A stretch of 64,000 nt of DNA from Stichopus chloronotus (GCA_021234535.1 CM037843.1:9360979-9424978), one strand, 5' to 3'. Counted from the stretch's first letter, positions 1-12,938 are shown. Numbers and translations: made by a program. Notes: generated from the letters alone by a model not told the origin.

Positions 1-1067
1 ATTTGCACCGCTATAACGCCGGATGCATTCTTCTCCAGAGTTCTTCTCAAGTTGCTTAGAAGGAAATATAAAAGGTATCAGGAGTACAGTTACTACCTTT
101 TCTTTGTAAAAAGTCCCTGAAGTTCATTCGATGTACTTATTTTAGCCAACCTATGCAAGGAGGGGTATGACCGCTTTATTAGCGTCGTTGCGGTTCGTTG
201 ATCCTTCTTGCAGCAAAGAACAACAACAGCAAAAATACTGAAATCAATAGATCAGTTTTCATAAAATAACTTTTTTTGCTTGGTAAGGGCTGAAATCATT
301 GCATATTTTGTAGACAATTGTAAATTAATAACAATACGTTGCCCAGCGATGACGTACGTATTTAAGTATAGCTACATTCTTGTCGAAAAATTTTGACGTA
401 AGCAATGCCGACGGTCGCCAATAACTTTCTTCAACCGTTTTCGTTGAACTGCGTAAAAAATATGAACCAACGTAAATAAGGTAATAATTTGTGAGTAAAA
501 TACATTTGATGATTTGATAGATTTCACTGAGTTGTGGTGGTTGCTGATCTTTCCTAAAGGTCAACCTTTTCGAAATGTCGACCGTGACAAATATGAGTTC
601 TTTAATTATGGCTACTATATAGTACATTTGTGACCTCATTTCAGAACTGGTTTTATTGCTGTAATTATCTTGTGTGTTACACCCCAAGTCAAAGCAAAAA
701 AAAAATGCAAAGGATTGCAAATACACCTTACCTCTCACAGCCAATTGTAGCTCTTTACTCCTAGTATTGCTTTTACTTGCGTTCATCCACTTTATTACAA
801 GGTGGGTGAACTACATTTTAGAGAGGTCGCTATTACAAGAGAAAGAAAAAAACTGAAAAAGAGAGAATGAGTTTCACCGTGTATTGACGCTTATCTTGTG
901 GGAGTGTTGTAACGGACTCTGGTATCAGACATAAAGCGTGTAAAATAAGAGTGTAAGATATTTCCAGTTGTTTAACATGCAACACTTGAAATTGAAAGTA
1001 CTTTGACTGATTTTTTTTGGGGCTTATTTTGAGACTACCTTCCATGTAATCGATCTCATTCACACAG
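1..1067. other. Upstream sequence or intron, no exon recognised
   Basis: No reading frame with Cys-rich content or signal-peptide character could be supported on either strand. The first recognised exon enters in phase 1, so this stretch is most likely part of an intron of the large plus-strand gene. Confidence 0.5.
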
Positions 1068-1232
1068 ACTGCCCAGATGGATCGCAACCATCAAATTGCA
1101 ATTTACTTGAGGATCCATGCTTGAACAACACATGTAGACGTTATCCAGGAGCAGCCTGCATGGCCGATCCTTGCAATCAATGTGCCCCTTTGTTTTATCA
1201 CGATCAGACAGGCACGAAGCTCAAATGCAAAG
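1068..1232 (+). CDS. Exon: Cys-rich CPDG module
   Basis: A 165-nt phase 1-1 exon between cacacag and gtaggt. It encodes about 55 residues with nine Cys in the order CPDG, NC, DPC, NTC, AAC, DPC, NQC and a final LKC, with an LFYHDQTG stretch before the last Cys. The spacing resembles a small secreted Cys-rich module seen in many metazoan extracellular proteins, often close to VWC or protease-inhibitor domains; that resemblance is from memory of the pattern only. The exon joins in frame to the following LU exon. Confidence 0.8.
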
Positions 1233-2355
1233 GTAGGTCATTCAGCTAATGGTATCTTAAGCCTGTCATTTTTACCGTGAAAACTAAATAGTCCAAACAA
1301 AAGATGTGTAAAACTAAAATAAATTGTCTGCATGTGGGATAAGCCAATTGCTACACCATAACCGGTTCTCTTCAGCCTTTGTCAAAGCTTGTAGACTCTT
1401 CCAACACCCTCTCCCAGTTCCATTCCTTCCAACTTACCTGTTTTCAATTTGGCTCACCTGCTCATTACTCTTTCTCCTTGCTGAACATGTTACATCTACT
1501 GAAGCTTAGAATCTTACTTTCTACACATATGGCACAAATTTAGTCTTTATGCAATAATCAAAGCTTCTTCTTTTCCTGATGATGCTTTAGAAATATCATT
1601 GATATCATTATGGGATACACAGCTGAAGTGCAACACTACTGACCCTAAATGGTGACTGATAATCTTATTAAAAACCGCGCTTTTAAGTGTAACCTTAAGC
1701 TTATCGTTAGGATCATAATCGACCAGTGGAACTCTTACCGTACACGAATACATTACATGATATTTGTCGATTTGTCTATTAAATATATTGTTATTGAGAA
1801 TCATTGGGCATTCAATCAGTGTTGTATTGAACAAACTACTGCCGTGTCAAATACTCTACAGTATTTTCAAGGAACCGAGGATTGGACAAGCTTCGAATTC
1901 TGGACTCCATTTTCTGAACAGAAAAAGTTTGTAACAAAGATCTATCGTAGTTTGCAACTAGCGGATGTTCATGTAAACGTGACAATCCCAGGTCTATCTA
2001 CTTTATGAAAGGTCAATTTCAAACGTCGTAGTCTTACCTTGCAATAGGGAAACAAACTTTGCTAGGGTCACCTCTGTATGACGACACGACATGAAGCTGG
2101 GCTGGGCTAGTTGCGGTGATCTACAAATTTGGAGGTGTCGCTTAGGCAATTTCCAGAAAATTTCAAGACCAACAAATATGCAAAGTACCCAGGGAAAGTT
2201 GTTCAGATACATTTCTCTGACGCTGAAATAAAGTTTAATTCCACTTCATCAGCTCAACTATATCGTCACAGATATATCTAAGTCATAATTAAAAGTATGT
2301 CTTTAGTGTTCTTGTCATATGATCTTTAAATTTATGCATCCTTTTTACTGTTCAG

Positions 2356-2493
2356 ATGAAAGGCTGAGATGCGTTTCCTGTAGCGACTTTACTGGCAATA
2401 CCTGTGGAGGACCAGGGTTTGAAGCAAACCTAGTTATATGTGATCCTGAAGAAGTGTGTGGTGTTCTTCAGGCCACTATTGCCGTTGAAGTAG
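2356..2493 (+). CDS. Exon: first half of a complete Ly6/uPAR (LU) domain
   Basis: A 138-nt phase 1-1 exon after ttcag and before gtatgt. The peptide opens with RLRCVSCSDFTGNTC and continues with VICDPEEVC, giving five Cys in the C-x2-C and C-x5-C spacing of the LU (three-finger) fold. The second half is the exon starting at 4309. Unlike the LU-like modules further on, this one keeps the full set of Cys. Confidence 0.85.
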
Positions 2494-4308
2494 GTATGTA
2501 TATCATCAAATCATTATCTTGTATAAGAAACTGGTTCTATTTGAACTCTGAACTCCTTTGATCAACAGAGCAGACAATGTCCATATTTTGCGTAGGAAAT
2601 GTCAAAGTTACACAAAACTCTTAGATAGATTGGCTGAGCTGAAAAGGATGATATGTGTTTGGTATGGAAACGTTTTGAATAAAGTTTTGTGCAGTATCTG
2701 TCCTGAGAGCTTAGCGTCTAGTGAATTTGCCACAAAAATAAGATTTGTATCATAATTATTCACGATGATACCCCTTTGTACCTTAAACGAAAACTTAGTA
2801 AAGGCTATGGTGCGGGGTGAGATATTGTACTTTTTGTACTGTTCGTAGTACTTTCAACACTAAGAATTCCTTGCCTTGTCACCTCTGCATAGGTATTTCG
2901 TACTTAAGGTCATAATTTCTCATTTAGATTAAGGTATGATATGTTTTTACTTCTCTCAGATATATTTACTTCTCTTGTTCAAGGGAGCGTCATGTCTTTG
3001 ATGGCAAGGTCAACAGGATTTTGCAATTCACTGTGTTGAAATGTAGTTAAGGGTACAGTGTCATATTGGGTGTCACTTCGTGTCATTGTTTTACGACTTG
3101 TTTAAGGATTCTTAGTTCAACATTTTTATTAGATCGCTCATCCCCCTAGATAGAGAAGTAAGAAAAACTGCGCACGTCCTCTTTAATGTGCATCTCCAAT
3201 TTGAAAGTGTTTATGGAAAGCAAGTACGTAGTCAGAATCAGAGTAACTGGGAAAATTATCATGAATTTGAAATGTGCCAAAACCAAAATTGTAAGAACGA
3301 ACGGCTTTATTCGAACCTTGAGAATTGGAAATCCTACCTAGGAATACAAGTATACGGCCCTTTTTCATCTGAGTTATCCTGCTTTGGTAGTGATAGCTGT
3401 GTAACTAGAAATATAAACTTGTACGGCAAATCCGACGTAACCGCGACCGACTGGAGATAGTTGTTAAAAAAATTAAGTTGGTTTTGGTTTCGGTTTGATG
3501 ATTCTTGCTGTTTCTTGATGTTTGATGTATTGCTAAGCACAGAAAATCACTACGGTCAACAATTCGAATTCTCCATAGGGTGGACAATAATGACCGATAC
3601 TACGTTCACAGCGGCCATGCAGCTGTCCTTGTAATCCAGTATACATAGAGATCAGTGACGGTATGGTCACCAAAGGGTGATACCTGCAGCTATAAACGAT
3701 GACTGTCACGTCCAATCGGTGCACAGATGCAGCACAAGACTGCCCCTTACATTGATAAATAATACGGATTGGACAGAGTTACAAATGGCACAGTTGTCAA
3801 GAGAACGTAATATGTGTTGCTCAATGTGCCATGGTAAAAGAAACGTCCATCTAGTTATGTCCATATACATTGATCAGTTGTATTGCTCTCCACGCATGAC
3901 CCTTACCAATATGCTACCTAACTAGAATGTGAATACAATTTATTTGCAATTATTGTTCAAACTACATGAACATACTTCTCCTGTCAACAATTTCAAGGAG
4001 TTCATTGAACCACAATCCTGATTTAAGGTTCCATTGCTGATAGGTTCATCTTTTACCCTGTTACTCTATTCCCTTTGCCCACGAACATTACGGTGATTAC
4101 AAAAAATCACGGGTAGATCGGACAAATGTGACAGACAAATCCAAATTCCAGAGACGTTCGGTAGCCTGTTAGTCTGCTAAATTACTTATAGACCTAACTT
4201 TAGAAATGCGGCAGTCGAAGCCATGAGTCTTTGCACATTTTGAGTAAACTTTTAGGGGCAATTCTTGCCCAACGTACTGTACATTTTTTACGTTTCTCTC
4301 GTGTACAG

Positions 4309-4506
4309 GAATTCTCCCAATATTTTACAGAGGATGCGTAGCTGCAAGTTCGATCAATAATGGTATTTCTAGCTGCTATGACATTGAAGACGTGGCGGAC
4401 TCATTGTCAGATATAATTGATGGTGGGACAGTTGTTGATGGATATGGATGTGCCTGCACCGAAGACGTCTGTAACAACTTTGATCTCGACTCTTACCCCA
4501 ATGAAG
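4309..4506 (+). CDS. Exon: second half of the complete LU domain
   Basis: A 198-nt phase 1-1 exon after gtgtacag and before gtaaaa. It reads ILPIFYRGCVAASS, then SSCYDIED, and closes with GYGCACTEDVCNN. The last part is the diagnostic C-x4-CN ending of Ly6/uPAR domains. With the preceding exon the domain has ten Cys over about 100 residues, the classical number. An intron between the third and fourth parts of the domain in phase 1 is usual for the family. Confidence 0.87.
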
Positions 4507-5338
4507 GTAAAACGACACACTGAATTAAAAACAATATTTCATTAGTACCCTCCTACCACGTCCGCGTAAAAGTGAGTTTATAGGCCAACTGGTGAGTGCA
4601 TATTTGTGTGGGTCTGACACGAAAGTACATTTTCTGTCTTTTACAAAGGTATTGAACATATACTACAATGTGGATTATCAACTCAATGAATGAGTCTTCA
4701 TTTCAGAGGAGAATTAATGTTAGGCTTAGCTACGTGGCATGTGCTCACACGGCTTTAACGTTAGCCTCAGTGGGACCACAATGAGCAAAATAAATGTTGG
4801 ACATCACATGGGTATACCGAGGGATTATGCTTATGGTTCCCTTAGTCCATATATTTGAGCTTTCAAAGTGTTATGCTGCATGATATGCAAATTGAGTATG
4901 ACACCATTATACCCCCAAATGATCTTTATAAATGGTTCTAAGTTTTTAGTTTCCTGTCAAAAATGGTCCAAGGTCTATTGAAATGATTCAAGTTAATCTC
5001 AACCGAGGAACCTCACTTGTGCCACAAAGAATGAGAGACAGTATACTTATGAGGCTAGAATATACTTGCATCATATTTTATGTTGCTGTTCTTTAAAGCA
5101 GACCTTAGTGTTCTTAGACATTTCATGTTTACTCCGACTCCGTTGACGAAAAGGGACTTTTCAAGACAACAAAACTTGAAAGCAATTCTTTTAACTGTGA
5201 GTTTACCTGTGCTGGTGGAAAATTTCAGATGGGATCAAAATTTAGTATGTAACGTAATATAGTCATCTAGAGTAGTGTAAATTGTAAGTAAAAATTGCAA
5301 AAAAGTAAGATAGAAGTATTCTCTTATTTCTTCTTCAG

Positions 5339-5409
5339 ATTTACCTAGCTGTATTGTTTCGGGAGTCTGGTTCAACCCCGGTGAATTCTTAAATACCTCT
5401 GACTGTGAC
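5339..5409 (+). CDS. Doubtful exon: VWC-like first half
   Basis: After ttcttcag in phase 1 the frame reads LPSCIVSGVWFNPGEFLNTS and then DCD before a gtgagg donor. This is the G-x-W/Y, P-G-E, C-x-C style of the first half of the VWC-like modules downstream. It ends in phase 0, whereas the cassette modules split in phase 2, so the exon or its borders may be wrong. Confidence 0.45.
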
Positions 5410-5502
5410 GTGAGGTTAGAATCCTGATTTTCTTTCTTGACATGTGCTTGTAATCTAATGCTAACTGAAAGGCTTTTTGATCTTAAGCTTAGGACACGAG
5501 AG

Positions 5503-5565
5503 AAGTGCCGTTTCCTGGTATCTGGAGGGATGTATATAGCCCGCTTAGACAGTAACACCTGCGAG
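5503..5565 (+). CDS. Doubtful exon: possible VWC-like second half
   Basis: A short frame, KCRFLVSGGMYIARLDSN followed by TCE, lies between an AG (alternative start 5506) and gtgaga. It could complete the module started at 5339, since the Cys spacing roughly fits. It ends in phase 0 and does not join cassette exon A, which needs phase 1. An unrecognised exon, a different border or a decayed module are all possible. Confidence 0.25.
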
Positions 5566-6599
5566 GTGAGAAAAAGGTTATCCTCCTCAGTCAAGACTTC
5601 CCTGCTGGACATGCGCCTGATATGTTCTATCATAGACGTATGGCAGTATATGCCCCAGGTTGCATCTTAGCGGGACACCTGCTTGACCCTGAAATAATGT
5701 TATGTAAAAAATGAACCTGAAAAGTGCCATTTATTGCTATCTACTTGTCAAAAACTTTCTCTTGCGATACTAGTCAAACGATGTTGACGCTCCGCTTAGA
5801 TAGCATTAACGGGAGCTCACTGTGAGACTTTCAGTCCTCCCCTGTGTGTAATCGTTGCATGGATGATAATTAAAAAAAATCTGGATGACTGACAGTTTTG
5901 AAAGTTGATTTTCTGGAATAAAAATATGGTCAGAATCCCGGGACCATCATATTCCTCTCCCCCTTTTGGTATGCATGTAAATTTGATCATTCAATCCTTC
6001 ACTTCACCCCTCACGTCCTTGTTGAATAATCCTGGCTACGTTACTATGACTTTCTACGTTCCAAAGCAAAGTCTGTCCCCCTCACCATTTAACATAGATT
6101 CACGCCCATTTTAACAAACATTTCTCTCATACATTTAATATATTTTAGTGTAGCTTTTCCTGCCATTAAACTCTTCCCATTTTTTTTTCATGGGTACTGT
6201 ATTATGTTACTAGTGAGGTTGCGAGTACCTCTTACAAATATAAAGATATGATTTGAGACACAGACACATGTCGCCATGTTTATCTGTAGAAATAATATAT
6301 TCATAACTTAAAGGTGTTAATATTAAGAACTTGAATAAAAGCGTTCTACTAATTTTGTTAATGTTGATATCCTTTTGATTTCTTTCTCTGTTTTTTCTCA
6401 GTTTTTGTGATAGTACAGGAGAAATTACATGTATCAATAAAGGTCAGTTTTTCATAACTCCTATGAAGAGTTTTGCTCTTTCACTGACATTTAACAATCC
6501 ATGTTTTTTTTTCCTTTGCATGACCTGACCTGCTACATGTTTGTTTTATTGTTAAAATGTGGAAATGAAACTCTACATTGCATAATCCTTGCACATATC

Positions 6600-7085
6600 C
6601 CAACTACTATACTGCCACAACAGTATTGCCAGTCCGATTCTTAGTATTACCAGGGAGCTCCCTGCTACTACCACTTTGCCACTAGACACTAAGTAGTAAT
6701 TCTAGCTATATACTTCTGCTACTACCACTACTAATACTACCACTAGTACTACTGGCACTTTTTTATTATTGGTACCATTATTACCAGCGCTACTACAATT
6801 TCTACCAACACTATTCATTGATATTACTACTAATATCACTACTTTAAACGTCTATTACTACTGTTACCACTAGTAATATTACCTCTTGAGCTCTCATGTC
6901 CACTACCTTTGTTAATGATTCTGACTCTATATGACTATACCCTCAATTACTAACACTTGCCATTAGGCTTATTGCTAAAACCATTAGTAGTTCTACTTCT
7001 TTTAATACTAATTTTGTTCCTTATACTATATCTCTAGTTTCAATTATGTACTTTTACCACTGCAGAACTACACCAACAATCACTA
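6600..7085. repeat. Degenerate (TAC/CTA)n trinucleotide tract
   Basis: Interrupted runs such as ctactaccactactaat recur across almost 500 bases, with other sequence between them. It looks like an old, mutated microsatellite. Confidence 0.6.
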
Positions 7086-7750
7086 TTACTGTTACTATAT
7101 AGCGAGTGAGGTGTGATTATAGGTGAAAAGCCGTTACGCTAGGGTCCATGGATCTGCATGGCATCCTTTCCAAAGACAAGTCTAATTAGTGTTAGATAGT
7201 TTAGCGTGTAGAGCGAAGGGCTTGATTTGTTGAGGGCGCTCTAGTGTTAGTTCTTTTGAAAATTTTAATCATCATGATTTCCAGGAAAGCTGTATATTTC
7301 TTTCAAGTTTTTTGTTTAATAGAGATCCAAGTAGGCCTAACTTACTCCCTTAAATTGACCATACGGACCATATACATAGTTATATTTTGGCTACAACACC
7401 TCTTTCCACACTAATTTGTTTTTTATTTGGGTTCCCGCGAAACGTCAAAAATAATGTTATTTTCTACGTTAGGAAGATGTTTTTTCTTAAACACATTGCA
7501 TTCATATCTTTGATGAAGTGAAACCTAGAATTTGTCTTTCTTACTTTTCTTAATGTATAGATGTCTCACATTGAATGTACTAAATACTCTCTAAATCCCA
7601 AAGAGCGAGGTTATGAATGGCTGCAAAATAAAAAAAATAACATTTTCTCAATAGAAGAAAGAGCCATTTTACTTCTAAAGAGAGAATATTAACAGTCCAT
7701 TTTGGAGCTATCCCTAATATCTCTCTCTGTCATTTAGAAAATAAGAGAGG

Positions 7751-7782
7751 ATGATGATGATGATAACGATGATGATGATATA
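7751..7782. repeat. (GAT)n microsatellite
   Basis: A run of gatgat units with a single aac interruption. Confidence 0.8.
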
Positions 7783-7925
7783 TCCTACCTTTCTCGACTT
7801 AGAGATAGACATATAAATACATATGTATCATTTGAGGTTTGATTCTCAACTATTGACTTCATTGCAGTCCTTGATCTGGTTTCTCAACATATTTTCATGG
7901 TAATTACCTTGTGGTTATCCTGCAG

Positions 7926-8045
7926 AAACTTCAACACCGATGGCTACAGTATCATCATCAATGGAGTCTCCAATGTCCTGCACTTTCGGTACTGACGAAG
8001 AGACACATCAAGATGGCGATTGGTTTAAGTCTGGATGTGGAAACT
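7926..8045 (+). CDS. Cassette 1, exon A: VWC-like first half
   Basis: Phase 1 to 2, 120 nt, between tcctgcag and gtaagt. A Ser/Thr-rich linker (TPMATVSSSMESPM) leads into SCTFGTDEETHQ and DGDWFKSGCGN, ending inside a Cys codon (TG|T). It is five nucleotides longer in the linker than exon A of cassettes 2-4 and the most divergent of the four copies. Confidence 0.9.
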
Positions 8046-8305
8046 GGTAAGTGTTTCAAAATAATGCTATGATATAACGTTATCACCTCATTGATGTATG
8101 TACACAGGTATCTTCCTATAAACGTTTTTGTAGTAATTTTCTCAACACTGGCGTTCATTTTCATAGTTAGAAAGGCATGTGTCTTTCACATTTTCAAGTA
8201 ATAAATTAGCCTCGATATGAATATTACACTGATAATACTAATAATGAACATAATACCCCATGCATGTTGACTACTGAATCATATCCATTTTTCTTTTGTT
8301 TCCAG

Positions 8306-8352
8306 TGTGTGCATCAGGGGAATTATACAATGTTTTAGAGGACAATGCCCAG
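8306..8352 (+). CDS. Cassette 1, exon B: VWC-like second half
   Basis: Phase 2 to 1, 47 nt, after tttccag and before gtaagt. Completes the split Cys and reads CVCIRGIIQCFRGQCP, the C-x-C-x2-G-x3-C-x4-CP end of a VWC-type module. Confidence 0.9.
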
Positions 8353-9039
8353 GTAAGTGGTTTGCTGACATCGGTAGCCAGTAGTTAATCAAATGCAATG
8401 GTTGCTTCATGTTTTTCTTTTCATTCACTTCTGTTAAGTGATATGTAATACTTTGCTATTGTATTGCTTTAACGCTCTCCCCCCCTTAACCTGTTAGTAT
8501 CACATCCCACTGCAAACTATTATTTGGTCAATTAGCATATACTGCGACAATAACAGAAAGATTTCCCAAGGACACATCTCGAAATCTTGTTATTTATTCT
8601 GTCAAAGCAAAGAATTTACTTTTCAAGCAAGTGATTCAAAGGATATTTGTCGAAAATCTCCATTATGCAGATCAGTCTTATGGAGATACAGTCATCCTAA
8701 CGCTCAACCAGTCTCCATGCACTTTAATCTACGAGCTCATGACCCTGAGTACCTCAATAGTTTGTCCTTATAAAGATGTGTTCAAAATTGATTGTGAATG
8801 GAAGCTTTATGAACTGAATTAACTTCTTTAATGTAGAAAGAATGAACAAAAGTTAGAATACAGAACGGTCACACGGCAATGCGTTGTCTGTCTTACGTAA
8901 CATAACTTACATTCATCCGTATCTATATAGACGTATTTTCCAACTGTTGATTTGGTGTTGAAAATTGAAACTTCAACATTGTCTTTAGCACAGGCAGCAG
9001 AGCATCATTCCCATACTTTCGGTTTTATCCATTCAACAG

Positions 9040-9123
9040 ATTTAATTTGTGTGGACGGCATCACTGTCGTGCTTAAGTTCTGTGAGGATGATTCCGTCTG
9101 TTACACAAAGCATACCTTTCTGG
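9040..9123 (+). CDS. Cassette 1, exon C: LU-like first half
   Basis: Phase 1-1, 84 nt, after attcaacag. Reads DLICVDGITVVLKFC and EDDSVCYTKHTFL. The three Cys match three Cys positions of the first part of an LU domain. Confidence 0.88.
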
Positions 9124-10678
9124 GTAAGTGTTCGTTCAGATGATGGTAAAGTACATTCTCCTTCAAATTAAACGGTCTAACAATTACGAAAAAAAAAAAA
9201 AAAAACGAAGTACGTCAAAAACGAAGTACAAAAACAGAAGAGCATATCTTGACAGTAATATATTCTAACTTCTTAAAACTAAACTTTGTAGTGTTAATTT
9301 ACCAACATAACGCATCATTCTTACGTAAAATCTGTGTAATAAATTGTTAGTTTGTTTTAATTCAGTTATAATGTCTGTCTCAACGTGAGAATGTCTGCCC
9401 TTACCATTTCCACTCCTCTCACGCCACATGCTCGCTTGATGTATGTAGAAAAAATTACCAATCTGTTAATCTACTGTGTTTTTTATGTGGAACTCTCTCT
9501 TAGATCAGTATCTTGTGCCGCCCATACCGAACATACTAATAGCTTCTGTATGCTTCTACTGGCTAGCACAATGAATATACTCTAAATGCTCTGTGTTATA
9601 ACACACTAACGCAGGTTATGATTTTGCCGCTTTTATAAGCCTCCTGTGTAAAATATTTAAGGTAGCTCACAACGAAATTTTGCTTGTTCAACATGTTTTA
9701 ATACACGTAGCTTGTTTCAGCACCCAGACTCCAACACATGTGATCATGTTTTAACGCACAAGCATATAAAAGCATGTTAGAGGAGTACGCAAAGACGCAC
9801 ATATATGCTACGTCACTGTAACTGTAACTGATAGCTTGCCCGTGCCGTGGGACGAATGTCGCTATCTGCCATAACAGAAAAATTCTATTTTGGTTGTCTA
9901 TGTTACATCGTATGCAAAAAATAACAAAAGATGGCAATCGATCATGGGTTACTCTATGTCTGTTTTCTTCACTTTTTTCAGAGTTGCTTTCAGGTTGCTG
10001 TCAAGTAATTTCTGGGCCTCTAAAACTTAAAGAGTATCTGATGTCTGGAATTACAAGATAAAACACTTTACAGCTTGAAAAATGAATCCTATTTGTCGAT
10101 CTCCTAGGTTCATTGGTTTTTTCCATTGCTGAGATATGATATATTGAAAGACAACCCCTTAATTTAAAATTAAATAAATTTCGCAATTATTTGTGACGTA
10201 CTTCTGGTACAACTGACATTACTTGCTATTGTTTCCTTTTGAAATAAAAATTTTTACATTGCCTTGACAAGTTTGTTGTTTTCTTGCATAACATGTAGCA
10301 TAGAGAGGACTTGTTTAGTCAAGGGATTCTATAATAGCAACACATTGATCAAATGTCTCGACAAAGTGCAGTGACTTAAAAAAAATCAAAGAAAAACAAA
10401 TAAAGTAATTCAATTAGTATCAGAATGACATCTTAAATTCTTGTTCAATCTGCCATATTAAATGAATGAACTTCAACATCTAATATTTCAGTTCAGGAAT
10501 ATTTTGTGTTTATATTTTACGTTTGGTACAATTTAAGCCGCCACCTCTTTCTTTAATTAAAGGTACCATATTTTAAACATATCAATTGGATACCACAGAC
10601 TTCAGCAATAAAGATCCTAAGGAGTTTCGTGTATCACAGTTGCAGATATCAGACTACATATTAATAATTTATTAACAG

Positions 10679-10819
10679 CATTTACATCAGGCTTCTTATA
10701 CGAGGGACGTTGCCTTCTAAGAGCTGATTGGCAGTATGGCAATGACAGCATCTCTGAAGATGGCTTCGAACAAATTTGTAGTGACAGCCTATGTAATTAT
10801 CCTCAACCATTTACACAAG
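10679..10819 (+). CDS. Cassette 1, exon D: LU-like second half
   Basis: Phase 1-1, 141 nt. Reads FTSGFLYEGRCLLRADWQ, then ICSDSLCNYPQ, with the C-x4-CN closing signature of LU domains. Acceptor chosen at ttattaacag because it is the one kept in all four copies; a second, in-phase acceptor lies at 10645 (start 10646). Confidence 0.88.
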
Positions 10820-11145
10820 GTAAGTATCACTTCTTGCAAAATACAACCTGACATAAAACAGAATTTTCATAAAAAAAATTCTTTTTTATTGTCATTACAC
10901 CGGATCATGTACAATCTTGTGGTTTAGTTTTGGATAAGTGCTACATTCTCCTTTTTACACTTTCTTCCATACCTTGATGTTGTTCTAGCTTATAGAGTGT
11001 GGGTAAGGCATGCATCATACATGAATAAATGTACGTCTACCAAGTAGCGAAACATAAGACAAACATTTTGTATACATAATCCATTTTACTTATGACGGTT
11101 GTGTTTGGACTAAGGTTTGTAAACTATTACTCTTCATCACTACAG

Positions 11146-11215
11146 AGGATTGCGAGTACAACGGTGAAACATACGCCTATCTTGAGATGTACTTTCCTGA
11201 TGAGTGTAATTCGTG
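11146..11215 (+). CDS. Cassette 1, exon E: VWC-like first half
   Basis: Phase 1 to 2, 70 nt, after actacag and before gtatgt. Reads EDCEYNGETYAYLEMYFPDE and then CNS with a split Cys. The YNGETY start and DEC end are VWC features; there is no linker here. Confidence 0.9.
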
Positions 11216-11509
11216 GTATGTTGAAGACTCTATTGTCATTGTCTAGTTGGTCGTTGTTTCGAGGAGCAAAAAATAAGTTTATTGAGTTCATAAATAGCAT
11301 TTCCATGTCCATAAGGACTGGAATTAATCATGCAATGCCTTTCGATTCAGTTAAGCCCATATGTATTAGGGGATAATAATACTAAAACTGAGAGCGAAGA
11401 CTTTTTAATGACTGTTAATTAAACGTTTCTAGGAAAGAGTAAGTTGTTAATGGTCCAGTGTAATATTTTCTTTTTCTTTTCTTCTTCTTCTCTCATTATC
11501 ATGCTATAG

Positions 11510-11553
11510 TACATGTGTTGATGGGAACTTCCACTGTACAGATGTGCCATGCA
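11510..11553 (+). CDS. Cassette 1, exon F: VWC-like second half
   Basis: Phase 2 to 1, 44 nt, after atgctatag. Reads CTCVDGNFHCTDVPC, and the last A joins exon G to make Asn. Confidence 0.9.
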
Positions 11554-12046
11554 GTAAGTGCTGTCATAACCTTAATGTTCCGTTCAACCACTCAGCAAAC
11601 TGTATGCGTAGTTATTCAGAACATGTAATCCATATTCACAGATGAAAAAAAGAAAGATGATCCCAAAACGAAATCATGCAGACTTTATTCTATTTTTTAT
11701 TTATTTTTTTATTATTATATACAATCCCTCCTGATCATGTCATAACCTTAACATATAGGTAGCAACAGAGTACAACTTCTACAATCTGCTGACGTGATAT
11801 ATAGGATTCTTTTCATTTTTCACTTAGGTTTCATGGACGTAACTCACCCGGTAGACAAATATGTATGTCTCTTAGTAAAGATCTGTATGTAGTTATCTCA
11901 ACTAAGGTGAAATTTTGTTTCTCTGATCACACTTCAAAATGTTGGAGTAACAAATTCTAAACAGTAAGACAACTAACACAATGGGGCTTTCGTTATTATT
12001 GGAAATCGACTTTGGGACACTGATGTGATCTCTTATTGTCTTCCAG

Positions 12047-12166
12047 ATGGCCCTCTCTGTTTGGTATACTCAGACAATTTGGTGATTCCCTCTTTGCCCA
12101 GAAACGTCACCTGCAGGTACGACGAGGTTTGTGCTAATGCAACTGATGTTTTGTACAGAATTGGAG
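12047..12166 (+). CDS. Cassette 1, exon G: second LU-like module, first half
   Basis: Phase 1-1, 120 nt, after gtcttccag and before gtacgt. Reads GPLCLVYSDNLVIPSLP, NVTCRYDEVCANATDV and LYRIG. N-V-T and N-A-T are potential N-glycosylation sites. Confidence 0.9.
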
Positions 12167-12319
12167 GTACGTTTACTAGCGCAATATTTTTACTATTACC
12201 TGAAAAAAGAAAATGGTCAAAAGTGGGATAGGTTGACGTATTTTGTTTTAACATGATCCTGATAAGTAAAGATTTTGTAACTTATTGTGTTAAAATAATT
12301 AAATTTAAAAGAAGGTATG

Positions 12320-12324
<5 letters not shown>

Positions 12325-12369
<45 letters not shown>
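12325..12369. repeat. (TA)n microsatellite
   Basis: Uninterrupted TA run in the G-H intron of cassette 1; absent from the same intron of the other cassettes. Confidence 0.9.
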
Positions 12370-12373
<4 letters not shown>

Positions 12374-12806
12374 ACTTCAATTTAAATATAAGGTTTTCAC
12401 TTCTGTTTCATTGACATTTTATATCTTTATTTCTCCACTTTTTGTGTAGTAGACTGGCATTATTTGAAACAATTTTGTCTATTAAAAATAGAGATCAGGC
12501 GACGGGCTTTGTAACCAGGTTAATTTGTTACAACATTGATTTAGCCTATTCCTCAGTTCTCACCTACAACTCTAGATGGTTGTGTTTTGAAAATAACTAT
12601 TAACAGTGTAAATATCATAAAAAAGTTGCTGTTAGTTGCTACTATATTAAATTCCAGTCAATTGCTCGTTTCCAAAAACGTGTGCGCATTTATTAGTTTC
12701 ACATTGAAGAAATAATTTAAACGCTACGTTCGTGCAAAAACCTTTACTCCTGTTGTGTTCGGAGACCAATGAAACCATTGTTTATTATCACACATTGTCT
12801 ACACAG

Positions 12807-12938
12807 GAAGCGGAGACGCTGGATTTTGCCTTCCTCAGTCCATAGCTCCAGATCTTGGGCAATGTGTACAGGATAGCACGTTAGTAGATCCCTACGTAAA
12901 CCTGGGTATCCGAGCGGTAGAAGTTTGTACAATTGGAG
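12807..12938 (+). CDS. Cassette 1, exon H: second LU-like module, second half
   Basis: Phase 1-1, 132 nt, after tctacacag and before gtatgt. Reads GDAGFCLPQSIAPDLGQC and IRAVEVCTIGG. With G it gives six Cys; the terminal CN of LU domains is absent, so the assignment is by Cys spacing and exon layout. Confidence 0.88.

Larger units (their letters stand above)
5566..7925. other. Intron-like stretch with degenerate trinucleotide repeats
   Basis: No supported exon. The most visible structure is a degenerate CTA/TAC/ACT trinucleotide tract over about 6600-7085 and a GAT tract near 7751-7782. Confidence 0.5.

Noticed and set aside
325..786. 153-codon minus-strand frame at the left edge
   Set aside because: No recognisable domain and no splice context; composition like the AT-rich background.
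1649..2008. 119-codon plus-strand frame between the first two exons
   Set aside because: Lacks the Cys-rich character of the gene and has no family resemblance; most likely chance in an intron.
5235..5633. 132-codon minus-strand frame
   Set aside because: Antisense to the doubtful VWC-like exons, with no domain features.
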